NCBI RefSeq assembly: GCF_012516375.2
Contig: NZ_CP051204.2
Span: forward strand, 8,169,501 to 8,233,500
Length of the DNA stretch: 64,000 nucleotides
Origin: Chitinophaga oryzae
GTDB taxonomy: Bacteria > Bacteroidota > Bacteroidia > Chitinophagales > Chitinophagaceae
Direction of reading: 5' to 3'
Each line of letters begins with the position of its first letter. Within the stretch, counting starts at the first letter, position 1. This document shows, piece after piece, positions 45,116 through 53,163 of the stretch. Made by a program: the position numbers and the translations under genes. The notes below the pieces were generated by a model that was not told where the DNA came from, ran no database searches, and was given only the letters and a program-made list of their open reading frames with translations.

Positions 45116-45320
45116 GTTGGAACACTTTTTTTACAACCTTTTAACAAAAATCAAATCATTGTGTTACATCATCTACAGCAAATGTATACAATCCGTGTTA
45201 AATTCCTACTACTTTTTTTGAAAACGTTTTAGCAAAATTGTTATTGTACCGTTAATACAGATATTATAAAAAATTTTATATCATATAAACATCGTATAAC
45301 ACTGGTCAAAAAACAATCTT
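45116..45320. other. AT-rich gene-free stretch after the CorC-like gene
   Basis: About 200 AT-rich bases, with a GAAAACGTTTT dyad near 45220-45230 and several T runs. No gene is seen. Confidence 0.45.
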
Positions 45321-46586
45321 CTAGCCCAGGATTTTCATCTTTACCATTTCGATACGTGTATCCGTAACATTCAGTATATCAAACTCATAGTCACCGATAA
45401 TAATCCGTTCCTTGATCTTCGGAATGGTTTCATGATGGTTGATGATATAACCGGACAGTGTTTCGCTTTCATCTTCCGGAAAATCGAGGCTGTATTTTTC
45501 GTTTAAGTAATCTAGCTCCAGCCGGCCAGAGAAAATGTATTCTTTTTCGGCGATCTGTTTTTCCACGAATTCTTCTTCATCGTGTTCGTCCTTGATTTCC
45601 CCGAAAATTTCTTCCAGTACGTCTTCTATGGTCACAATACCGGCGGTCCCGCCAAACTCATCCACCACCCACGCAATGCTTTTGCGTTCTTTGTTGAACT
45701 TGCTCAGCAGATCGATGGCGCTCATGGTTTCCGGTACGGCCAGTATCGGATGGATGATGCTTTCGATGTCCTGCGGGTTCTTGAACATGTCCAGCTGATG
45801 AATATATCCGAGAATATTATCGATGGTGGTATCATAGATAATGATCTTGGAGAGTTTGGTTTCCATGAATTTTTTGCGGGCATCGATGATCGGGCTTTTG
45901 ATATCGAGCGCTTCAATTTCCTTGCGCGGGATAAGGCAGCCACGGATTTTCACATGCGCCAGTGAGAGAGCGTTTTCAAACAGTTCCGTATTGAGTTCCT
46001 GGTTTTCGCCCACATGTTGCTGCGACTGCCGGATGAAATGCTCTACATCCACGCGGGTAAAGGACTCCCGTGTTTCGAGGATACGGACGTTGAAAAGATA
46101 TTTCAGCATCCATTCAGAGATAGACACCAGCAGGTTGCCAATGATGTACAGTGGTTTGGCCACGACAGAAATAGGCAACGCAAAAAAGCTCAGCAATGCT
46201 TCGGGACGTGAGCGGAAGATAGCCCTTGGAATAAAAAATCCGAGAAACAGCATGGCCAGTGATGCCAGCAATATTTCCAGGAAGATCACCAGCGGCATGG
46301 GCACATTGTCCGGCGCAGCGGTGCTGGCTTCCCACACGGGCTGGAAGAAGCCTGCCAGCAGGATGCTGTAGATCACGACCGTAATGGTCAGCCCTACCAG
46401 GCTGGTAGCCAGAAAACGGCTGGGGTGCTCGGTAAAACCGGCCAGTATTTTGCCGGTAGCTCTCCCCTGCTTTCTTTTGAGCTCAATGCTGAGTTTATTC
46501 ACATTGGCAAAGGCAGCTTCGATGCCCGCAAAGAAGCCTGCCAGCAGTAAGAGAGAAACTAGAATTATAATTGTGTATCCGTCCAT
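45321..46586 (-). CDS. CNNM/CorC (hemolysin-like) family transporter
   Basis: A 421-residue protein: a DUF21 membrane domain with four segments (about residues 1-180; YTIIILVSLLLLAGFFAGIEAAF), two CBS domains (about 200-330; GCLIPRKEIEAL, IGYIHQLDMFKN, WVVDEFGGTAGIVTIEDVLEEIFGEI) and a C-terminal CorC-type domain. These proteins move Mg or other divalent ions. In gliding Bacteroidota a homologue is GldE; I cannot separate that from a generic member. The -7 box is five bases from the ATG. Confidence 0.9.
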   Translation of the reverse strand: MDGYTIIILVSLLLLAGFFAGIEAAFANVNKLSIELKRKQGRATGKILAGFTEHPSRFLATSLVGLTITVVIYSILLAGFFQPVWEASTAAPDNVPMPLVIFLEILLASLAMLFLGFFIPRAIFRSRPEALLSFFALPISVVAKPLYIIGNLLVSISEWMLKYLFNVRILETRESFTRVDVEHFIRQSQQHVGENQELNTELFENALSLAHVKIRGCLIPRKEIEALDIKSPIIDARKKFMETKLSKIIIYDTTIDNILGYIHQLDMFKNPQDIESIIHPILAVPETMSAIDLLSKFNKERKSIAWVVDEFGGTAGIVTIEDVLEEIFGEIKDEHDEEEFVEKQIAEKEYIFSGRLELDYLNEKYSLDFPEDESETLSGYIINHHETIPKIKERIIIGDYEFDILNVTDTRIEMVKMKILG

Positions 46587-46591
46587 CCTAA

Positions 46592-46599
46592 CAAAAATA
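46592..46599 (-). promoter_or_regulatory. -7 box adjacent to the CorC-like start
   Basis: The minus strand reads TATTTTTG, ending five bases before the ATG at 46586. Confidence 0.5.
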
Positions 46600-46628
46600 A
46601 TGAATTAGGTACACCAACGATCACCCTG

Positions 46629-47198
46629 CTATTTTATATTTAAAAAATCCTGTACCAGCGTTTTTACTTCTTCGTAGGCGCGTTCCAGTTCATCGTTGAC
46701 AACGATCCTGTCAAACTCATGGGCAAACGACAGTTCATACTGTGCTTTGGCCAGCCGCTCGTCGATAGACGCCTGTGTTTCGGTGCCTCTGTCACTGAGA
46801 CGGGCGCGCAGCGCATCGATGGAAGGCGGCTGAATAAAAATTGTCAGGGCTTTATCGTGGTAGTGTTCTTTAATAGAAAGGGCGCCTTTCACATCAATAT
46901 CCACCATGGGTATCTGTGTATTGTTCCAGATACGTTCCAGTTCGCTTTTCAGGGTGCCATAATATTTACCCGCATATACCATTTCATATTCAGCGAAGGC
47001 GTTTTCATCGATTTTAGCGTGAAATTCTTCGGTGGTCATGAAATAATAATCTTTGCCGTTCACCTCGCCGGCGCGGGCGGTGCGGGTGGCGGCAGATATG
47101 GAAAAGGCCAGTACAGGCATGCTGGCCAGCAGTTTCTTTACGATGGTGGTCTTACCCGCTCCGGAGGGGGCGGTAATAATGATGATCTTTTTTTCCAT
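46629..47198 (-). CDS. gmk: Guanylate kinase
   Basis: A 189-residue kinase that makes GDP from GMP. ATG at 47198 begins directly with MEKKIIIITAPSGAGKTTIVKKLL (P-loop); an earlier in-frame ATG would add 15 residues outside the family. SISAATRTARAGEVNGKDYYF binds GMP and IPMVDIDVKGAL is the next core strand. Confidence 0.96.
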   Translation of the reverse strand: MEKKIIIITAPSGAGKTTIVKKLLASMPVLAFSISAATRTARAGEVNGKDYYFMTTEEFHAKIDENAFAEYEMVYAGKYYGTLKSELERIWNNTQIPMVDIDVKGALSIKEHYHDKALTIFIQPPSIDALRARLSDRGTETQASIDERLAKAQYELSFAHEFDRIVVNDELERAYEEVKTLVQDFLNIK

Positions 47199-47241
47199 TA
47201 TGCTAATCAAAAATCGAAATGTGGCGGTGTCTTTCAAATGC

Positions 47242-47284
47242 AAAACCCAAAATCCGGCAAAAGGTTGCCCGGAGTTTGGGTTTT
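47242..47284 (-). terminator. Stem-loop between murA and gmk
   Basis: AAAACCCAAA-TCCGG pairs with CCGGA-TTTGGGTTTT around a loop of about 10 nt, with one bulge. T-rich on the 3' side in the minus direction. It would end murA transcripts. Confidence 0.7.
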
Positions 47285-47307
47285 GAGGTAATATTAACCG
47301 TTTGTTT

Positions 47308-48618
47308 TTATACGCGTTTAATATCGGCTCCCAGGTTTCTCAACCGTTCGTCGATGTACTGGTAACCGCGGTCAATCTGGTCGATGTTCTGGATAGTGCT
47401 TTTGCCTTCTGCGCTGAGGGCGGCGATCAGGAGCGACACACCGGCACGGATATCCGGAGAAGACATGGTGATCCCACGCAGCGGGTGCTGGCGGCCCAGG
47501 CCTATTACTACGGCGCGGTGCGGATCGCACAGTACGATCTGTGCGCCCATGTCAATGAGCTTATCCACGAAGAACAGGCGGCTCTCGAACATTTTCTGAT
47601 GGATCATCACGCTGCCTTTTGCCTGTGTGGCGACTACCAGCACGATACTGAGCAGGTCGGGCGTGAAGCCGGGCCACGGGTGGTCAGCAATGGTCAGGAT
47701 AGAACCGTCCAGGAAGGTCTGTATTTCATACGTTTCCTGGGAAGGGATATAGATGTCGTTGCCTTTGATTTCCAGCTGAATGCCGAGGGAGCGGAATTTT
47801 TCCGGGATGATGCCCAGGCTTTCCACGCCGGCGTTTTTGATGGTCAGCTCGCTCTGCGTCATGGCGGCGAGGCCGATGAATGACCCGATTTCGATCATGT
47901 CCGGCAGCATGGTATGCTGACAGCCGCCCAGGCTGGTAACGCCTTCAATGGTGAGCAGGTTGGAACCCACGCCGCTGATACGGGCGCCCATGCTGTTGAG
48001 CATTTTACAAAGCTGCTGGAGGTAGGGTTCGCAGGCAGCGTTGTAGATGGTGGTAGTGCCCTGCGCCAGTACGGCAGCCATCACGATGTTGGCGGTACCG
48101 GTCACACTGGGCTCATCCAGCAGCATATAAGTGCCTTTCAGGCCACCGGGGGCTTCGAGGCGAAAATAGTTATCGTCGGATTCATAGTTGAAGCGCGCAC
48201 CCAGTTTCTCAAAACCGATGATGTGCGTGTCGAGCCGGCGGCGGCCGATCTTGTCGCCTCCCGGTTTGGGGATCAGCGCTTTGCCGAACCTTGCCAGCAG
48301 CGGACCGGCAATCATTACGGAGCCACGCAGACGGCCGGACTTCTTTTTAAAATCGGCGCCCTGCAGATAGGCCAGGTCGATATCATCTGCCTGAAACTCG
48401 CACTTGTCGCGGCTGATACGGTTTACTTTCACGCCGGCATCACCCAGCAGCTCTATCAGCAGGTTGACATCTACTATATCGGGAATATTGTGAATGGTGA
48501 CTTTCTCTGAAGTCAGCATCACGGCACTGATGATCTGTAAAGCTTCGTTTTTGGCTCCCTGCGGTATAATTTCACCTTTGAGACGGTTGCCACCTCTTAC
48601 TTCAAAAGCACTGCTCAC
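47308..48618 (-). CDS. murA: UDP-N-acetylglucosamine 1-carboxyvinyltransferase
   Basis: A 436-residue enzyme of the first committed step of peptidoglycan synthesis. GAKNEALQII holds the catalytic Lys (residue 23). The mobile loop reads KPGGDKIGRRRLD: the position of the usual Cys115 is Asp122, as in naturally fosfomycin-resistant MurA. Length is normal (about 420-440). The GTG start overlaps the stop of the DUF4290 gene by four bases (GTGA), so translation is coupled. Confidence 0.96.
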   Translation of the reverse strand: MSSAFEVRGGNRLKGEIIPQGAKNEALQIISAVMLTSEKVTIHNIPDIVDVNLLIELLGDAGVKVNRISRDKCEFQADDIDLAYLQGADFKKKSGRLRGSVMIAGPLLARFGKALIPKPGGDKIGRRRLDTHIIGFEKLGARFNYESDDNYFRLEAPGGLKGTYMLLDEPSVTGTANIVMAAVLAQGTTTIYNAACEPYLQQLCKMLNSMGARISGVGSNLLTIEGVTSLGGCQHTMLPDMIEIGSFIGLAAMTQSELTIKNAGVESLGIIPEKFRSLGIQLEIKGNDIYIPSQETYEIQTFLDGSILTIADHPWPGFTPDLLSIVLVVATQAKGSVMIHQKMFESRLFFVDKLIDMGAQIVLCDPHRAVVIGLGRQHPLRGITMSSPDIRAGVSLLIAALSAEGKSTIQNIDQIDRGYQYIDERLRNLGADIKRV

Positions 48619-49328
48619 TTGTTCCTGTTTTTGTTGTATTTGTTATTGTGCTTGTTATTATTTTTTCCTCCGCCGCTGTTGCTTTTGAACTGTTTGTTCT
48701 GCTGGAAGTTTTTGCGTTTGTTGGTACGGAAATGATCTCCTCCGCCGCCACCGCCGCTGGTGTTGCCACCGAGGTTAAACGTAGCCGTCGGCGCCGGGGC
48801 TGCCGCGTTGCCGGTCTGGTATTCCAGGCCGCCATTGGTGATAGCCGCCAGTTCCGCCTTGATAGCGTCGTCGTGTACGCTCTCCTTATGCCAGTTGGAA
48901 TAAGCCAGTTTCATGTAGTTGCCGATGCACTGGGTAAACCCTTCCTTTTTCTCCGTATTATCCTCATGCAGGGCTTTATCGATCACCATCTCCAGGTTTT
49001 TACCGAAGTGACGGTTACGCGGATATTTTTTGGGATAAGGCAAACGGTCCGGTTTTGCCCGCAAAGCTTCCTGGGTAGGCACCGGATATGGTGATTCCAC
49101 TTTCAGGGTGAAGCCGGATATATTGAACAGATGGTCCCATAGTTTGTGCCTGAAGTCTTCCACATTTCTCAGATGCGGATTCAGCGTACCCATTAATTCA
49201 ATCACCGCCATGGCATTGCGCTGGCGTTCCTCATCGTCCTCTATGGTTCCCAGGAACTCCACCATTTTCTGGATATTCCGGCCATATTCCTTCATTATCA
49301 GGTAATTACGCGTGGTATTATATTCCAT
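48615..49328 (-). CDS. DUF4290 domain protein with Asn/Gly-rich tail
   Basis: A 237-residue protein. The first 170 residues are the conserved, probably helical DUF4290 region (MEYNTTRNYLIMKEYGRNIQ ... NRHFGKNLEMVIDKAL). The last 60 residues are low complexity: Gly runs, then Asn- and Lys-rich (GGGGGGD, KNNNKHNNKYNK), probably disordered and able to bind RNA. The function is unknown. It is fused by overlap to murA, which hints at a cell-wall or growth link. Confidence 0.85.
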   Translation of the reverse strand: MEYNTTRNYLIMKEYGRNIQKMVEFLGTIEDDEERQRNAMAVIELMGTLNPHLRNVEDFRHKLWDHLFNISGFTLKVESPYPVPTQEALRAKPDRLPYPKKYPRNRHFGKNLEMVIDKALHEDNTEKKEGFTQCIGNYMKLAYSNWHKESVHDDAIKAELAAITNGGLEYQTGNAAAPAPTATFNLGGNTSGGGGGGDHFRTNKRKNFQQNKQFKSNSGGGKNNNKHNNKYNKNRNK

Positions 49329-49467
49329 TATAAGTATTTAAAAGTATTATTGATGTAGGAACATCTTAAAGTGAAGATAGTAAAGTGACAACATCCCTGC
49401 AAAAATAACAAAAAAATACGAGGAACATTTAACACTACAGCTTTGTTAAAGAGCCAAAACGAATGTT

Positions 49468-50220
49468 ATGGAACTTCTGAAAGACAAGGTGGCTTTGGTA
49501 ACAGGGGCCGGCTCAGGCATCGGCCGCGCCGTAGCGGAACTTTATGCGCGCAACGGCGCCAGCGTAGTGGTCAGCGATATAGACGACAAAGGCGGGTTTG
49601 CCGTGGTGGAAGACATACAGCGCGCGGGCGGCAAAGCTTTTTTCGTAAGGGCGGACGTGAGCAAAGCGGAGGACAATGAGCAGCTGGTAGCGGCCACCCT
49701 CAAAGAATACGGCAAACTGGACATTGCCTGCAACAATGCGGGCATCGGCGGAGAATCCGCTCCCACCGGGAGCTACAAGCTGACCGAATGGGAAAAAGTG
49801 ATCGGTATCAACCTCAACGGCGTATTCTACGGGATGCGCTACCAGTTGCCCGTGATGGTAAAAGCCGGCGCCGGCGCCATCGTCAACATGGCTTCCATCC
49901 TCGGAACGGCAGGATTTGCAGGCTCCTGCGCCTATGTAGCGGCCAAACACGCGGTGGTAGGCCTTACCAAAACAGCGGCCATCGAGTATTCTGCCAAAGG
50001 CATCCGTGTTAACGCCGTGGGGCCCGGATTCATTGAAACACCTCTATTAACCAAACATCTGAGCCAGCAGGAGATGCAGGGCCTGGTAGGTTTGCATCCC
50101 ATAGGCCGGTTAGGCAAGCCGGAGGAAGTTGCGGAACTTGTATTATGGCTAAGCGCGCCCCTCTCTTCCTTCGTAACCGGTGGTTATTACCCGGTAGACG
50201 GGGCATACCTGGCTCGATGA
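49468..50220 (+). CDS. SDR family oxidoreductase
   Basis: A 250-residue classic short-chain dehydrogenase. VTGAGSGIGRAVAELY binds NAD(P), NNAG follows at about residue 89, and Ser plus YVAAK supply the catalytic Tyr/Lys. The product resembles glucose or 3-oxoacyl reductases; the substrate is not clear. ATG at 49468 gives the standard start. Confidence 0.92.
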   Translation: MELLKDKVALVTGAGSGIGRAVAELYARNGASVVVSDIDDKGGFAVVEDIQRAGGKAFFVRADVSKAEDNEQLVAATLKEYGKLDIACNNAGIGGESAPTGSYKLTEWEKVIGINLNGVFYGMRYQLPVMVKAGAGAIVNMASILGTAGFAGSCAYVAAKHAVVGLTKTAAIEYSAKGIRVNAVGPGFIETPLLTKHLSQQEMQGLVGLHPIGRLGKPEEVAELVLWLSAPLSSFVTGGYYPVDGAYLAR

Positions 50221-50380
50221 TTGGATTTTCGGATTTTGACATTTTGATATTTAGTTATTTGACCGGCCTTTGTTTTAAACGTTTTTGTTTTAAAGCGTTT
50301 GTTTTTAAAGGGATTTTCCTTTAAATAGCAATCTGTTAAGACAAAAACTCCGGTAAATCTCTAAATATCAAAATTTCAAA
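50221..50380 (+). repeat. Intergenic word repeat with inverted ends
   Basis: ATTTTGACATTTTGATATTTAG at the left faces CTAAATATCAAAATTTCAAAAT at the right (imperfect). Between them are reiterated GTTTTTGTTTTAAA-type words (50270-50310). Both neighbours are on the plus strand. Confidence 0.65.
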
Positions 50381-51085
50381 ATGCATAAATTCCCTCTACT
50401 GCTGCTGCACGGCGCCCTGGGCTGCGCAAAACAGTTCGAACAGCTGGCAGCGCAACTGGAACCCTACTACGATATCCATACGGTCAACTTCAGTGGTCAC
50501 GGCGGTGTGCCGTTTTCCCAAAATGGCTTTAATATACAGGTGTTTGCTGCGGAGGTACTGGAATATCTCGACCAGCACCAGCTTGACTTCGTGCATATCT
50601 TCGGGTACAGCATGGGCGGTTATGTGGCCATGTACCTGGCCCGGCACTATCCGGAGAAAATCGGGAGGGTGATGACGCTGGGCACCAAATACAACTGGAA
50701 CGAAGCGACGGCAGGCAAAGAGGTGAAGCAACTGAATCCCGCGCTGATAGCGGAAAAAGTACCCGGTTTTGCACAATTGCTGGCGGAGCGGCACAACCCG
50801 AACGACTGGAAGGAAGTGGTAACGCGGACAGCGCAGCTGATCGAGGACCTGGGGCACCAGTCGCTGCTGAAGGCACAGGATTATGCGCAGATCGCTTCTC
50901 CCTGTATGTTACTGATGGGTGACCGGGATAACATGGTGTCCGTCTCGGAAACGGTGGAGGTGTTCCGGGCTTTGCCAGAGGCGCAGATGACTATGCTGCC
51001 GGACACGGCACATCCGCTGGAAAAGGCAGATGTACCGTTGTTGGCATATTTTATCAAGAGATTTACTACACAGAAAATAGACTGA
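50381..51085 (+). CDS. Alpha/beta hydrolase
   Basis: A 234-residue hydrolase: LLLHGALGCAKQFEQL, FGYSMGGYVAMYLA (nucleophile), LMGDRDNMVSV (acid) and LPDTAHPLEKAD (His). It is soluble and of the small MhpC/BioH-like size. The substrate is unknown. It ends four bases before the convergent kynA stop. Confidence 0.87.
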   Translation: MHKFPLLLLHGALGCAKQFEQLAAQLEPYYDIHTVNFSGHGGVPFSQNGFNIQVFAAEVLEYLDQHQLDFVHIFGYSMGGYVAMYLARHYPEKIGRVMTLGTKYNWNEATAGKEVKQLNPALIAEKVPGFAQLLAERHNPNDWKEVVTRTAQLIEDLGHQSLLKAQDYAQIASPCMLLMGDRDNMVSVSETVEVFRALPEAQMTMLPDTAHPLEKADVPLLAYFIKRFTTQKID

Positions 51086-51089
51086 GGGG

Positions 51090-52019
51090 TTATTCGCCCA
51101 TCGCCAGTTTGCCCCAGTTATTGAGTTCTTCTTCCGTCCACAGTTCCGGGAAAAATACAATGCGCTTGTTTTTCGGAGGCAGGAACTGTTGCCAGTTGGT
51201 ACCCCCCGTAGCGGCAATGTCTTCCGGTTTTTTATGCAGGTACCTGACGGCTGATTTATAGTGCATCAGGGGCCATCTTACGTTAATGTTCAGGTCATAT
51301 TCCTTCAGCAGGGGTAAGACGATTGCCTTGTCAGCCTCCGGCAGCTGCCGGTAGGCCGCCTGTAAGTTACAGTTTTCGTACCGGGTGGCCAGTTGCAGGA
51401 AGGGGCCCATATATTTCTTTTCAAACTGTTGCAGGGTAAGGGTTTTCTTGCCGGTAGCCAGTTCGGTAGCGCCGCTTCTCCAGTAAATATTGTCCAGCAC
51501 CGTTTTCAGGTCGCTGTTCTCCATAGCCGGGCGCTGGGGTTCATACACCAGGTTGACCAGGCGGGTGGAGCAGATCTCGATCATCCTGAACTGTCCGCTC
51601 TGGAAGCCGCTGGCCGGCAGCAGCGCCATTCTGAACTGCAGGAACTGATCTTTGTCCATTCCGTCTACCATGATCTCGAACGAGTGGATCAGGTTGCGGA
51701 AATAGTTATTGATCCGTTTCAGCTGTGTCGTAAACACAGTAGCGGTCCGTTCCGGCGCGAAGCCGATCTGTTCGATGGCCTGCAGCGTCAGTTTAAAATA
51801 CAATTCCGTTATCTGGTGATAAATGATGAAGATGTTTTCATCCGGAATCGGCGTGCGCGGATGTTGCAGGTTGAGCAACACATCCAGTTGGATATAATCC
51901 CAGTATGTCAGATAGTCCGCATACAGCAGCCCGTCAAGATAGGAAGACAGGTTCTGCCCCATGGCGGCGTATTTCTCTTCCAGCCGTTTTATTTTATCGG
52001 CAATTTCTGTTGTAACCAT
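51090..52019 (-). CDS. kynA: Tryptophan 2,3-dioxygenase
   Basis: A 309-residue heme enzyme that opens the indole ring of tryptophan, the first step of the kynurenine pathway. YLTYWDYIQLDVLLNLQHPR, the distal His in FIIYHQITELYFK (about residue 68), LLPASGFQSGQFRMIE and the proximal His in MHYKSAVRYL fit the family. Its usual partners (kynureninase, kynurenine formamidase) are not adjacent. An Lrp-type regulator precedes it by 66 bases on the same strand and may control it. Confidence 0.92.
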   Translation of the reverse strand: MVTTEIADKIKRLEEKYAAMGQNLSSYLDGLLYADYLTYWDYIQLDVLLNLQHPRTPIPDENIFIIYHQITELYFKLTLQAIEQIGFAPERTATVFTTQLKRINNYFRNLIHSFEIMVDGMDKDQFLQFRMALLPASGFQSGQFRMIEICSTRLVNLVYEPQRPAMENSDLKTVLDNIYWRSGATELATGKKTLTLQQFEKKYMGPFLQLATRYENCNLQAAYRQLPEADKAIVLPLLKEYDLNINVRWPLMHYKSAVRYLHKKPEDIAATGGTNWQQFLPPKNKRIVFFPELWTEEELNNWGKLAMGE

Positions 52020-52085
52020 TGGCGGAAATTAATCATTCCGGCTGAAAAAGCAACTGCAGCATTTTCCGGGTCCGGCCTGCTTTAA

Positions 52086-52553
52086 TTATTCCACCACATT
52101 GATAGTGCGGTAAAAACTTTCTTCGAGCGAGATGAGGGTTTCAGTTCTTTCGATACCTTTTATTTTCTGTAATTCATCGTGGAGGATACGGCGCAACTGG
52201 GTAATGTCTTTGCAGATGATTTCGGCGAACATGCTGTAACTGCCGGTGGTATAATTGAGGCGCACCATTTCCGGGATTTTACGCAGTTCTTTGGCTACAG
52301 TATCATACATGGAACTTTTTTCGAGGTAAATACCGATAAAGGCAATTACATCATAGCCGATCATTTTCAAATCTACATGTAATTTAGTACCTTTAACTAT
52401 ACCCAGTTCTTGCAATTTCTTCATTCTCACATGGATAGTGCCGCCGGAAACGAACAGTTTCTTCCCCAGATCGGCGTAGGAGATCTCAGCATTATTCATC
52501 ATCTCGCTGATAATCTGCAAATCGAGTTTGTCAATATTCAAATTGTGGCTCAT
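52086..52553 (-). CDS. Lrp/AsnC family transcriptional regulator
   Basis: A 155-residue regulator: N-terminal winged helix (about 5-60; LDLQIISEMMNNAEISYADLGKKLFVSGGTIHVRMKKL) and C-terminal RAM ligand-binding domain (about 70-150). Members sense amino acids. Next to kynA, tryptophan or a product could be the ligand, but this is inferred from position alone. Confidence 0.93.
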   Translation of the reverse strand: MSHNLNIDKLDLQIISEMMNNAEISYADLGKKLFVSGGTIHVRMKKLQELGIVKGTKLHVDLKMIGYDVIAFIGIYLEKSSMYDTVAKELRKIPEMVRLNYTTGSYSMFAEIICKDITQLRRILHDELQKIKGIERTETLISLEESFYRTINVVE

Positions 52554-52636
52554 TTTTACAATTTGTTTTTGAATGTTTTAAAGTTATATGCAAATATTTA
52601 AAAAATATCGAAAATTCAAAAATTTTTCTTAAAAAA

Positions 52637-52668
52637 TTTGCAAGGAATCGCCCGCGTCTTTAGATTTG
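52637..52668 (+). promoter_or_regulatory. Bacteroidota promoter for the tRNA-like RNA
   Basis: TTTG (52637-52640), 20 bases, then TAGATTTG (52661-52668). This is a near-perfect -33/-7 pair and points into the tRNA-like gene. Transcription should start near 52675, about 50 bases before the RNA body. Confidence 0.75.
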
Positions 52669-52727
52669 CATTATAATCATTACAAAAAAGCCACCGGAAA
52701 GAACGTGACAGTAATGATAATAAAAAT

Positions 52728-52873
52728 TGTGGGATGATGAAACTGGCAGACATGCCCCCTTGTCTCGGGGGTGGGGAATTCGGGATAAACGTAGCATAAC
52801 TGGGTTGACCACTAATCTTAATTGTGCTATGGCTAACTGCCCCGTGGAGGTTCGACTCCTCCTCCTACAGCCA
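52728..52873 (+). ncRNA. Class II tRNA-like RNA with a very long variable arm and odd anticodon loop
   Basis: A 146-nt RNA with all tRNA parts. Acceptor TGTGGGA (52728-52734) pairs with TCCTACA (52863-52869), with one G-U; discriminator G and encoded CCA follow. U8 G9; D-arm ATG / CAT around AAACTGGCAGA (has the GG); anticodon stem CCCCC / GGGGG with loop TTGTCTC; T-arm GGAGG / CCTCC with loop TTCGACT. The variable region (52770-52845) is closed by GGGG / CCCC and contains a 9-bp stem (GTAGCATAA / TTGTGCTAT, with G-U). The body resembles tRNA-Leu. Read as a tRNA the anticodon is GUC (Asp), with U at position 37, where a purine is normal. Confidence 0.75.
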
Positions 52874-52894
52874 AATTGGTTTAAAGAGCTCGTG

Positions 52895-52918
52895 AGCCTA
52901 TGGTTCATGGGCTTTTTT
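52895..52918 (+). terminator. Intrinsic terminator of the tRNA-like RNA
   Basis: AGCCTATG pairs with CATGGGCT (8 bp, one G-U) around GTT, then six T. It follows the CCA by about 21 bases. Confidence 0.88.
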
Positions 52919-53140
52919 CATTTAGGGATTTTTTGATTTACGATTTTTTGATTTTGGGGACCAATCAGCAAATAAACTCATGATGCAACCAAGTCCTTCT
53001 TAAATCCCTAAAATCAGGGGAACAAATAAAATCTCCCAAAAAATCAAAAACTTAAAAAAACAAAATTCCCACCTTCAAAATCCGCAAATCCCTAAATCCG
53101 TAAATCCAATAGCCCAATAACCAAATAACTAAATAAAAAA
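52919..53140 (+). repeat. Intergenic word repeats, GATTTACGATTTTTT and AAATCCGTAAATCC types
   Basis: The left part (52922-52957) has TTAGGGATTTTTTGATTTAC and TTGATTTTGG; the right part (52999-53110) has many AAATCCCTAAA and AAAATCAAAAA words in the opposite sense, followed by CCAATAACCAAATAACTAAAT (53113-53135). It is longer and more broken than other members. Confidence 0.7.
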
Positions 53141-53149
53141 ATATCGTGG

Positions 53150-53157
53150 TATTTTTG
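53150..53157 (+). promoter_or_regulatory. -7 box adjacent to the trmB start
   Basis: TATTTTTG ends six bases before the trmB ATG at 53164. Confidence 0.5.
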
Positions 53158-53163
53158 CGCCAA

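Noticed and set aside
52728..52873. tmRNA or an intron-bearing tRNA-Leu
   Set aside because: A D-arm and anticodon arm are present and closed, and no tag reading frame is seen, so not tmRNA. The extra length is in the variable region, not in the anticodon loop where tRNA introns lie.
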